From: Raphanus sativus
Lineage: Eukaryota > Streptophyta > Magnoliopsida > Brassicales > Brassicaceae
Direction: 5' to 3'
Assembly (NCBI RefSeq): GCF_000801105.2
Contig: NC_079514.1
Location: forward strand, 15,230,293 to 15,294,292
DNA length: 64,000 nucleotides
In this document: piece by piece, positions 43,681 to 54,415 of the stretch
How the letters are laid out: every line of letters starts with the position of its first letter
Position numbering within the stretch: the stretch's first letter is position 1
The notes under the pieces: generated by a model
Told to the model about the DNA's origin: nothing
Databases searched by the model: none
What the model saw: only the letters and a program-made list of their open reading frames with translations
Program-made: the position numbers and the translations under genes

Positions 43681-45163
43681 TTAAAAATATAAACGAGTCC
43701 GAAACATGTCATTGCACAATTTTGACTATCTTGATCCAATTATCTCCCAAACCAATGGATTGAATTAACCAAATAATTTAACAGCATGTTTCAACCACAT
43801 CGGTATTTTTTTGAAACTCAATACTAAAGATATCATAATATATTTTTTTGATGCTCAAATAATGAATATAATGTACACTAAATAGAAATATTAATTTATT
43901 CTTAAAAGTAATCAATTATGGGAAAACCCTTTCACCAAGTTAAAAATATATTCTTATTTCCATAACAGAAACATCAATTCAAACTTTAAAAAAAAACCGA
44001 CTATGAGTTTACTATACCTAAAATCTCGGTGGCAATCAAATATTCGTAATCAAATTTATAGATTTGAAATATTGTAAATATGGAAAACCCCTTTCTCCAA
44101 GATTAATCTACTATATCAAAAATATCGGTGTCATGGGATTTTGTATTTATGTATATCTAACTTAATAGGTAACTTGACGTATTTATGGGATTTCAATAAC
44201 AGAAACATCAATTTTAACTTTTTTAAAAAAATCGATTATGAATCTACTAGCCTAAAATTAAATCAAAGAAAAGGAAAATAAGATGTAGCTATTTTTTTTT
44301 CTTTCTTTCCTGGATAAATGTTGTTACTAATGGGCTTATTAATTATGTATGGACATGGACATTTATAATGAAATTTTCCTTTCTTGGGCATAATAGTTAG
44401 ATTGTCAATAAATATAAAACAAAAGATTGTATAGTTTTCTTGCACTTAACTTTCTAAAAAAAAAACACATTGTCATTTTTTATTTATTGAATTTTTTGCA
44501 TAACATTCAAAATACTATTCTTTTAATTAAAAAAATTGCATCTATAATTGTTTTTGGATTAATACAGTTTCTTTTAAATTATTTTACCAAATATAAAACA
44601 TTTATGTATCCGCACGGTTAATCTTTCTTGATATTTTTTTATTTTTCCATTAAATTGTCTTTTTGTCTATCTTATAATAACTAATAACTTTTTTGTTAAA
44701 ATTATAATGAAGACTTCAGTTTTGTTCGTCTAAATCGTATTGGAAAAAACTAGGTCTGGAAAGGAGAAGGACAGGTGGTGGAATATTAGATTAGTGTCTC
44801 CACCTTACGTCTATATCTATAATACACTATTATGTTAATCCAGATCGTATTGGTTACTATTAGATTAGTGCTTCACAGTACATCTATAAAACACTGATAT
44901 TTAATCCAAATGTATTGGTTAATATTAACTATATTAATGTTTGCACCATACAATTATATCTCTAATACACCAATGAAAAAACTATTAATACAAAAAAACA
45001 GTTTTAACATTGTTCTTAAACAATATGTTTTGGAAAAACTCGAAATTATATAAAACTATATTATGTGCAATGGACAAACTCTAAATTATATTGACTACTT
45101 AGAATATATGTTATGTGTTAAAACAAAAATAAAATCCGCGCGGTCGCGCGGATCATGATCTAG
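43681..45163 (+). mobile_element. Helitron-type segment with 3' end at 45163
   Basis: The 3' hairpin CCGCGCGGTCGCGCGG (45135-45150) is followed by ATCATGATCTAG ending at 45163 and T. Its 5' boundary is unclear: it may begin immediately after the previous Helitron's CTAG at 43680 (tandem), or the previous element may be nested within it. Inverted copies of its interior lie at 22399-23290, and part of it resembles 53920-54120. Confidence 0.6.
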
Positions 45164-45194
45164 TTACAGTGTAAAACAGAAAGCAACAAAAAAA

Positions 45195-45345
45195 GGAAAA
45201 ATAAATGACCATACTTGTTTTGAAGGTGTAACTTTTAGAGGTTGCAGTCGGTATTTCTTGCCTCAAAATGGTCTGAGAAGTCAATCGTGATCCACCTGTT
45301 ACATCATTTTCAGAACTTGAGGTTGGTTTCTTACAGCATGGGCAG
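45195..45345 (-). pseudogene. Unidentified conserved exon fragment (paired with 35695-35800)
   Basis: The minus strand reads MTCPCCKKPTSSSENDVTGG then SRLTSQTILRQEIPTATSKS and YTFKT; the other arm (35700-35800, plus strand) has the same exon with substitutions. Conservation of frame between the diverged arms suggests a former coding exon. The family is not recognised. Confidence 0.45.
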
Positions 45346-46511
45346 GTCATACGTTTATTTTAGTATACATTTTAGAATATTTAGTTTATATTCTCAACCA
45401 AAATTATTACTTTTTAGAAATCATAGAATTATCTAAATAGTAAGAAGACTTCCATGCAAATAAATCATTGATTATTTTTTCTATTTTTTCTTTTCCTTTT
45501 GAATTCATTGGTACTTTTATTTTGATCTTAATGCAGCTGCAAAAGGAAGAACGTGATGCTTCATTACATGAGAGTCTTATTGTGGAGGCTGGATTATAGA
45601 ATTACGATTTGTTGCAGGCCAGATCTAATACTGATCCAATTATAAAACATTTAAATAAATTCACACAAAAACTCAATAGAGGAATACATCCCAATTTCAG
45701 AAGCACAAATACAGATGAGATACATCAGAGCTTAAAGTCCAGAAAAGCCTACCCAGTAAGAGGCTCACTAATTAGACATAATAAGGTCTTACCAAGAACG
45801 TGAATAGAAATAAAGATATGGAACGTAAAAGTTAGAACCTCTCTCCAAACGATATAAATTGACACTGAAGCACAATAATGACTCATTAAGGGAAGAAAAC
45901 TCAAAGGTAACAGAAACTATCAAAGTCACTACGTGCATTCAAACAGACCCATCTATTCTATCTGCAAAAGTCTTTAGTATCAGATATGTATCATGAAGCA
46001 TATTAGTTCAAGAATGTAATGGAATGATGATGATGATGAGTCACCCGATCCTGGGGATGCAGAACCTGGCCTTGTTATTAATTATACATCAAACTATTAA
46101 GCAAATACTGACTCAGAGCGCCAACACCAAAGAGAGTAGAGATCTCTTTGTGTGTGTGTGCACAAGATGGTGCTGGGAGATTTGTGTACCTTCGTAAGCT
46201 ATCAGAAGCAGATAATCTGTGAGGAGGGTCTTTAAACTCAAGGCTTGATTAAGACTCAGTTTCTGATTCTCTCCTTAATCATGGTCTCCATCTTGTTCTG
46301 TAAAAAAAAAAATGTTCAACACTAAACTTGAGAAGAACACAGCAAAAACATACAAGTAAAGGTTTTTACTAAGAAACCTGATCCGTACATGTGCAGAGAA
46401 CTCTGGAATTGTTTATTAAATCTCTCAAAGAGTTTTAATCTCTAGCTAAGACACCTATGAACCTGCCTAGCGACGATACATATGAATCTGGGAAAAAAGA
46501 TCTCAAGTGTT
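45346..46511. other. Unassigned sequence
   Basis: A coding-like stretch QLQKEERDASLHESLIVEAG lies at 45535-45597 (plus strand), followed by non-coding sequence, an ATGATG run at 46024-46040 and a (GT)n run near 46152. No gene could be assigned. Confidence 0.3.
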
Positions 46512-46913
46512 TGATAGAGTCTTGATATCCCAAACTCTATAAACTCTTCTTATTGATCACTCAACATAGATTACAAGATAGAACAGAGAATAACAAGATG
46601 ATAAACGAATAGCTTCGAGCTTGACTCCGGCTAAGCTCTCATGGCGAGCTTCACCATCGTCACCGATCTCATGGCGATCGGGTTAAGATGACTCATGGCG
46701 TCAATCTACAGCAACATCAAAGCATAAGTCCCTCGTCATCCTCATCTCCGCTTCTTATAAAGTCACCTATCGATAGCTGCTTCAGATCTTCTAACAGCAT
46801 ACCTTCTTTCTCATTCCAAGGCTCTGCTAATCTCCTCTTCGTTAAACACGTCAGACCCAGCCACGTCAGCTTCCTCACTTCCAAGTCAATAGTAAGATAC
46901 TTAGTATCTATCA
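46512..46913 (-). mobile_element. 3' LTR of a gag-only retrotransposon
   Basis: 402 bp with TG...CA ends and 7-bp inverted tips (TGATAGA/TCTATCA). Read on the minus strand it contains an AAGCGGAGATGAGG-rich centre and a polyadenylation-like region near its end (CTTGTAATC). Just outside it (46914-46930) the minus strand has a purine run AATGGGGGATG, fitting a polypurine tract. That identifies it as the 3' LTR of a leftward-oriented element. Confidence 0.7.
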
Positions 46914-48720
46914 ATACATCCCCCATTGAAAATAAGCTTGCCCACAAGCTTATCATTTGAAAACTGATGTTAAGTCTTCGTTGATTGTAGCCAAGTAATC
47001 TCATGATATTGCAGGTTCTAGTTTCCTCAAATCTCGAACAAGATGGTAGAGCAGAGACATGGAAGCTAATCCATTCAACAATGAGTTCATACATCGTGAT
47101 TGGCAGCCTTCGACTTATCATGATATCAAGGATCCTTGGTTTATACTTGAACATCCAAGACTTAGGCATTTTACTTCTCCGCCTTTGTTGCATCACCTTG
47201 CTGACATCTCCATAGTCACCGCTTTGCATTGTGCCATCATCACCACTTGTAACGTATACATAAGCTACTTGTACATTAGGTTGCAGCATTTCTGGCCAAA
47301 CCCATGTGTTACTGGTCCTTTGTTTCTTCTGCTCTTGTTGTACCAGAATGTGTAACATAATGCCCTCAAAATGCATTAACAACATGTATTTCTCTTGATG
47401 TAATAGATGATTCCAAACTGTTGAAACTCTGATTTGAAACAGCTCATATATCAACAGCTCTGATTTCTTCTTTTGTTCTCTATCATATCTCCAAATCAAA
47501 GCAGCCAAGACTAACCAGCAAATAAGTAACCTCTCATATACTCCCACCCTTGAAAATAAGCTTGAGACCTCAAGCTTGAACTGAAGAAAATGATTCTGGT
47601 GTTGTATCTGCCACTGCCCTTGAGAAAGCAGAGCAACCCCACAGCCACTCAACTCCCCTCTGTTCTAGCAACACACTGAAATGATTGGGATCCCTCATTG
47701 ATGTGAACTCCTTGTTAACATCAGATACTGCAGAAAATTTCTCTACAAGCACATGCTCCAAATCTCCATTATACAAATCTTCTTCTAACACAGTGGCCCT
47801 TAAAAGAGTGGGTACGACTCTGGTTTGCGACAGCTGATGCTCTGGACCACGTAAAACTCCTCCAACCTCCCACTCTGAGACTGGTTTTAAGTGCATCCAT
47901 CTTCACTGCTACAAGATGATTCATCCTTTAACTTGGCAGCTATTGAAGAACAACTCTGAACAGAACCACATGGCTCCAGCAAATCTTTCATCAATTGACC
48001 ATCACTATTCTCTATTCCCCGATAACCTAACTGGCAATCCTTCTCAATATCATCAGATGTGGTCTTAGATACCTGAATAAGAGGCTCAGACGACAAGGTA
48101 ACTTCCTCGAGAGTTGTTGACGTCTCCTGCAAAATCTCCGCTTCTGTTTTCTCGGAACGTTCAATCAATTGCTCTCTGTATCGTCTATCTTTTTCCAACA
48201 TAATCTTCTCTGGATCATCATTCTCGCCAAACCTCAGCAACAATGTTTCCTTCATATCTTGCCAGCTTCTAATAGGCATCAATGAATCGATATCATTGAT
48301 GTACCTGTCAGGTTCATCCACAATGAATCCATACGCCATGTGTAACTTCTCAAAGTCAGTGAGTCCCTTCCGAGCAAAGTAATGCTACATCCGGAAACAC
48401 TGGAACCGTAACGATTCCATTGACGGGACTTGAATCCTCCAGTTTCTCTGCCATTCCGATCGGCGCGATCTGCTTCTCCACAGAATCAAATCGCTCCGCC
48501 GTTGCCTTATCGTGTTGCCTCATCGGCGGATCTCTCTGTTGTTCGCGTCATTTCTGGAAACTTGGCGATTTCCGTAACCTCTGTAACCTCCGTAATCTTT
48601 GTAAAACTCAGTAGCACCTCCGACGAATCCAGCAGCAGAACCATCGCTTCTCTCAAATCTTGCCGCCGAGTCACTGAACTTCATCATCACCGCGTCAGAT
48701 TCGATCCACGCTTTATTTGG
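46914..48720 (-). pseudogene. Retrotransposon internal region with gag-like frames
   Basis: Leftward frames: 48339-47887 has MAYGFIVDEPDRYINDIDSL then RSWQDMKETLLLRFGENDD, a Retrotrans_gag pattern that also extends upstream (HYFARKGLTDFEKLH in a shifted frame near 48360). 47896-47570 and 47652-46717 carry the long C-terminal region, with W.FKYK-like motifs typical of gag-only Brassicaceae elements. The last frame runs across the polypurine tract into the LTR. Two polypurine-like blocks (46926-46950, 47540-47572) share AAGCTTATTTTCAA. No polymerase is present. The 5' LTR and primer-binding site expected to the right are absent. Confidence 0.72.
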
Positions 48721-48764
48721 ATTCTGATGATGTTTACGGTTTGTAGACTAAACTTTTATAGTTG

Positions 48765-48970
48765 TACACTAATCTTAGCACAATTGGTTAGCACAATTGG
48801 TTACAGACTCAGCCTATTGACCCTCCTTTCCCGACTTCAAACCCAAGCATGCGCTACTCTCTGTCATCTTTTCTTTTAGTTTAAATAATTCTTTCTTTTT
48901 AATTGGACCTATGTATCAAATGAAATTGAGCTATGACCCAGGTTAAAAAATTTCCTGGGTCCGCCAGCAA
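48765..48970 (+). repeat. tRNA-like and hAT-end-like repeat
   Basis: TTAGCACAATTGGTTA resembles an A box and is tandemly duplicated in part; CGACTTCAAACCC resembles a degenerate B box. The segment ends TTTCCTGGGTCCGCC, the complement of the GGCGGACCCAGG start found in plant hAT-like repeats. No cloverleaf or target duplication was found. Confidence 0.4.
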
Positions 48971-50930
48971 CTGTAAATAATGGAATTATGACTTTCTTCA
49001 GTCTAAATAAATATTATTGTAGCCCAATTATGTAAAGCCTAAATATAAATGAAACAAAACCCAAAGAAACCTGAAACGGCGAAACCAAACGAAGCATTTT
49101 AAATAGATGGACATATGTCAACACCATATTAAGTTACTAATGGTATTTTTTATATATTTTATTCTTACATGAATTTACAATTTATTTTATGGTCATTATG
49201 AATAGAATTGTTCAAAAATGTAAAAAATGAAAATATGTTGAAAGAGAATGATATTTTTCTGATCTATTTGACAGTTGTTAGCGATTATAGAGTATTATTT
49301 TAAAGTTGTTTAGTTCAAACTAGAATAGCATAAGTGTTTGTAACTAATCGATTCAATAAAAATAGAATAAAAAACCCTATAGTCATAACAAAGTTAATTA
49401 AGTTAAATTTTAAATATAAAATAAAATTATTGTTTTAATTAGAGAACATATGTGAACAGTATATAGATGGAACTGCATTTGAAATTTTATTTTATTTAAA
49501 TACCAAATCACTACCATGCTTATTGGCTGAACTGAGGTAATTATTGCATTACAAATCACTCTTATTGTACTATAGTTGAAACTTATAAGGAGCGACTGTC
49601 ATGCTCTTTTTGAATATACCGTTTATTTCAGTTTAAGTACTATTTTTAATAAATTATTGTTGTTGTGTGAAAGATTAACATTTGGAAGTATTGATTATAT
49701 GAATTTTTTTTTGTTTTTTATAAAAAAAATCTTAGTATACATCCACATAATAATTTGTCATTTGGCTTTCGAATTATCAAAAATGATTTGGTTTATTTTA
49801 GTATATATATGTAGAAAATTATTTATTGTTTATTAAAAGTTAAAACCGAAAAAAGTAAAAAATGTATGCCTTCTAAATCTTTTAATAGTTGAAAGAGAAA
49901 GACAATGACTTTTTGGGTTGGATTTTTTCTTGATTCTCTTGTAGATGAAATGTTTAGATGAAATGTTTAGACAATGACTTTTTGGTTGTAGTCTTGTAGA
50001 TGAAATGTTTAGCTTCTTTTCATGTTTGTAAACTCATAACCTTCTTTTAATGCTTTAATGTTTTTCATTCTATTGTCAAAGTATAATTGTGTAGCGGGTG
50101 ATGAGACCAGCAATAGTTTTGCTTAAAAACTGAAGTAGGTTATTATCTTAGAACAAATATATAGCGTAAAATAAAATGTTATAGACGAAGATGTTGCCAT
50201 AAAACTGAATGGCCGAAATATTTGAGTATGTTATTCTCTATCACAAAAAATCTACTATGATTGGATTAGTAATGCCCTTATGTGCATATAGTTATGCAAT
50301 CATTATGCCAGAAAAATATCTTAAGGAAAAGAAGCATTTTATTAGTGTGAATAGTTTGGTCGGTATATGTTTTAGTTAAAATGTAATAATTTTCTCATGA
50401 TAGAAATCAAACCTCAATTTTCTGCCACATTTTAAATTGAAAACAGTATGTTTTTATTAACCAGTCTTGTTCAACTACATGAAAACAATATGGTAACAGC
50501 AGTCTCTAAGAGAAATTGTTACAAATACCATAAGTTAAATATCATTTTTTAAAGATATCACCACTTAGAAATGTAATAACATTTAAGTTTAGATTTTAAT
50601 GATTATTGTTAAGAGTTTAGTGTTAAGAAGTTAAATTTGAAAAATTAGTTTAATGTTATTTTATATCAAATTTAGAGTATTTACGAAAATAGTCATTTAA
50701 ATTTATAAGTGGTATCGAACTTGTGGTAGAATAAAGAGACAATATTTATTTTGTAAATTTCGAAAATGAAAAAAATACCAGATCACATTGTCAAATATAT
50801 GAAGCGTACTTGTTTAAGCAAATAAGTTTGATGATTTTCTGTCAAACTGAACTTACCTATGTATGAAAATACAAATTGATGCTTTCATGTTCGGAAACTA
50901 ACACGAAGATTTAAAGAGCCAAATACAACA
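48971..50930. other. AT-rich intergenic sequence
   Basis: A short direct duplication (GATGAAATGTTTAGACAATG/GACTTTTTGG blocks) lies at 49895-50010. No genes or termini were seen. Confidence 0.45.
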
Positions 50931-50969
50931 GAAATTTATTAAAAACTTTTAACTCAGAGAAGAGAAAAT

Positions 50970-52500
50970 GGCTCCAACATCTTTTTCCACACCATACGCA
51001 TTAGTGGCTGTAGTCTCAGTCTTTGGTTAAACAACAGACATGACTATCCAGAAACGTATTAGTAATCTGAAAGAGAAAACACACACATACGTGAATAAAA
51101 CAAAGGTTGGTTAATAAGTTAAAAAAAAACAAAGGTTGATCAAGATTTAATTACCAAGTAATAGATATGGAAAGGAAGGAAGAAACACCTGAACAGGCTC
51201 GAAACAATGGGATCAGCAGTCCCATACACGTTACGAATGATCGAAGGCAGCTGATGAGTCACTGAACTTCACTGCATTGACCCGATAAGATCAGTGATCA
51301 CAAAACATCAGAAGAGAATAAAAATATTTGAACCTACTCAATTGCAATTGTGTCACCTTTCCCAAGTCAAAGTCAACAAAGAATCTATGGCTTGGTACAA
51401 CCTTATCATTATATGTTGCAACTTGCAAGTTTGAAGTTGGGACATTTGTAGGAACATATTCTACATTATTGTGGCGAAAGTTCAACCAGAAGGCCAAACT
51501 TGCCGCCTGGTTTTGTGTGTCTATACGTTAGAAAAAAGAAGTAATATTAAGACACAATATTACTGCACCAAAAAAGCAGCTAAATGCAAAAGAGAAACGC
51601 AATAGCACAAGTTCTATTCGTTTTTGGACAACACGCAAAGCTCTAATCTTTAACAACACACACAATTTTAAAAAAAAATATATATATATTGTACCAGAAG
51701 GTCAACAGAATCTAAAAGAGAGAGAGAAATTCAACAGCACCATCAACATCACATTGTTCTTTATCATGTAAGATAGGCTTCACAATGCAAGAAATCCCAC
51801 AAGGTTCTAAGAACGTCTCTGAGCATTTCCAAAAAACAACCCCTGTCAATGTTCTGCTCCTGCAGACCAAAAAGTAGCAAACAAAGCTTCACTTCCAGTA
51901 GAGTTTCAAAGATACAAAAGAGTACAATAATGTACCTGTAACTTAGAGTTCATGTCTTTGAGCATCAGAATCACCTCCCTATTGACTTGCCCCGTTCCAA
52001 TCCTCTCATTGAATCTATCAGTCTCTCTCACCCTAAGCCTTAGAGTTAGGTTTACCAAACGGCCACCTTAAACCACTTTTTACATTTGGATCAACTGTAG
52101 CTAAATCAAGTAGCCATTTGACGTCACTTATCTCTTTCTCCTGCTCATCATAGAAACATCCCCAAAAATAAGTCCCAAGAGAATTTTTTAATCATTGTGC
52201 CAAAAATTAACTTACAGTGAGATATGTGATTTTCCTTTTGCCAAAAGTTTAACGACATTCATCTAGCGATCAGCCTTACACTCAACGAACTGAAGTTGAT
52301 GATTTTCCATAGTCGGAGATGGCTGAAAGAGACTGAGTGTTCTATGATTGATGAAGGAGCAAATGATTTTCTCTGCAGATTCTCATGCCAGTCTATATAG
52401 ATAGTTTTCAAGCTCGGCAGTGAAGAAAAAGTTAAGAAGCAATGAAGATCAAGTAGTGGGTGTAGAGGAGTCGATGCCATAACGGCAGACGTTTTGCAAT
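50970..52500 (-). pseudogene. Unidentified multi-exon gene fragment
   Basis: Minus-strand exon-like pieces: MASTPLHPLLDLHCF (from 52480), DRFNERIGTGQVNREVILML then KDMNSKLQ ending at a GTACAT donor (52020-51936), EQNIDRGCFLEMLRDVLRTL (51860-51780), and AFWLNFRHNNVEYVPTNVPT to VDFDLGKVTQLQ (51500-51345). GT/AG borders are plausible, so this looks like a genomic exon-intron copy of one or more genes. I cannot name the family. An ATG-led start at 52480 with a pyrimidine-rich leader above it suggests the original 5' end is present. Stops after AYLT and FCDH suggest decay. Confidence 0.35.
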
Positions 52501-52791
52501 CGTCCTCTTGAGTGGGAAGGGGAAGCAGGACGGCCTAGGTTTAGGGATGAGAAATTTACGAAAGTGACACATCCTCTTTGTCAAAGGATGGGCTTTGTGG
52601 GCCTAAAATCTCAGCAACATATACATAAAATGTGCTACGCGTTCTGCGAGAACCAAAAAGAAAAATTAGAAGCAGCTCAGCCAGAGAATGAGAAGACGCA
52701 CAACTGATTGACACGCGGCGAAGTTTGGGTATAGGAGGGGAGGAGATGTGGCTCATTGTGGAGAGTTTCTTGTAAACTTTATTATTATAGA

Positions 52792-53018
52792 CTAGGGTCA
52801 GCCCGCCCTACGGGCGGAATGATATATTTTTATTATGTTTATGTTATGTTAGCATTTGCAAGAGAAAAATATATAGACTATAAACAGTAACATGACCCAC
52901 CATAAACAATACTGATACAATTACATGACCCACTACAAACAATATTGAGAATATTCATTGAAATATAAAAGAGTAAATAATTAAAACTTAAGGAATAATA
53001 TAAAGTCGATAACTTGAA
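52792..53018 (-). mobile_element. Minus-strand Helitron 3' end
   Basis: The complement reads CCGCCCGTAGGGCGGG then CTGACCCTAG and T at 52792-52816, a Helitron 3' terminus of the same type as 25654 and 39406. The body would extend right. It is bounded by another Helitron start at 53019, so the 5' part is lost or not recognised. Confidence 0.7.
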
Positions 53019-53440
53019 TCTATCTTATTAAAATAGAAACATTGTAATGGACCTAACTATTATTTTGTAAGATTTTAAATTAAATGCACACTCTCTTATA
53101 TAGGTGTATTATATCCACATGAATTCATTAACAGACTGAGACTCTTTCTTTTATTTTGTTGGTTTAGGAAATAAATGGTCCAACGCTAATTAAAAGATTT
53201 GAAATATATTCATGTTTATAATCATAGGATTAGCAACTCCATCTTTTCTTTATTTAAGTTAGTGCATAGTTTCATACGATTATTTTTTAAAATTATCCTC
53301 GGGTTCTACATAACATATTATGTACAAATATATGTACAGATTTTATTTACCTCTATATTACGTAATGTGTAATATTATTAAAATTGAATTTAATACCACC
53401 AAACCTTAAGAATACATATAAACATTTCTTTGAGAATATA
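53019..53440 (+). mobile_element. Helitron 5' fragment
   Basis: TCTATCTTATTAAAATAGAA preceded by A, and the following GGACCTAACTATTATTTTGT, match the start of the complete element at 62461. The copy is interrupted at 53441 by another Helitron. Confidence 0.6.
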
Positions 53441-54415
53441 TCTTCTCTATTAAAAGAGAAGTATCATTTTTATCTATTATAAAATAATCATATGATTATA
53501 ATTTTATTATAAAATAATTTTAATTAGAATTTTATTATAAAAAACAAAATAAAATAAAACCAAATTTTATTATATTAGTCTACTGTAAATGTTCATTATA
53601 CTTTTTTGTCTACATAAATATATAAAATACCAAAATTTTAACAAATGTTTGACTAATTGTTTTATATTAGTTTAATATCTTAATAAAATTGAAATTATGT
53701 GTATATGCACGGGTCTGAATAATAATGTTAACTAGACATATAAATATAACTATTATAAAACTAAAAATATATAACACTAAAAAATATTAAATTTATTTAT
53801 AAAACCTGTTTAACAGAATAACAAAATGACCCATAATTCTATATTTACAATTATGGGTGATTTCGCTAATAAGATATATTAGGAAATTGCCTTAGAGAAT
53901 ATTTGTGTAGTATATATTCATATAATTACTTACATAACAGATATAGATATTTCGAATTTTACTTTTAAAGAAAACATTTTATGGAAAAACACATTCACCA
54001 AGTCATTACAATTATACATAATATCTCGGTAACCATATACTATGATTTGGTATTTATTATAAATTACTTAATTGGTTTAGTTAATATATCGGTGGTACAT
54101 TATTGTTACCCTAAAACTAAACTATAAATACGAATCTTCTACATCATCTTTACACACCCACGATCACCTCCAAAATAATAATAATAATAAAAATGACGAA
54201 ACTAAACACTTTTTATTTATATATCAGACACATATAATATATTAGACATCAGAATATAATAAAATTCACCGAGTAATTATGTAATAATTGTTTTTTAAAT
54301 AATTAACTTTATAATGTACAAAAAAAAATAAAAAAAGTTTTCATAACAAAAAAAAACATATCTCATGCTTCTAAAAAATATGAAAACCCGTCCGACCGGG
54401 CGGGTCATGATATAG
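53441..54415 (+). mobile_element. Helitron (about 975 bp) with mutated 3' tip
   Basis: The 5' end TCTTCTCTATTAAAAGAGAA is preceded by A. The 3' hairpin CCCGTCCGACCGGGCGGG is followed by TCATGATATAG where CTAG is expected, and by T then G. It is related at the 5' end to 24679 and at the 3' end to 45163. It is non-coding and probably inserted into the older Helitron starting at 53019. Confidence 0.65.

Larger units (their letters stand above)
40800..45345. repeat. Arm 2 of a large inverted duplication
   Basis: The complement of arm 1 (35695-38610), in reverse block order. It is expanded by about 3.3 kb of Helitron sequence (41866-45163) absent from arm 1 and by about 150 bp of G-rich sequence at 41010-41165. 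Confidence 0.85.

Noticed and set aside
46717..47652. The 311-codon frame as a host gene
   Set aside because: It crosses a polypurine tract into an LTR and lies next to gag-type frames on the same strand; it is retrotransposon sequence.
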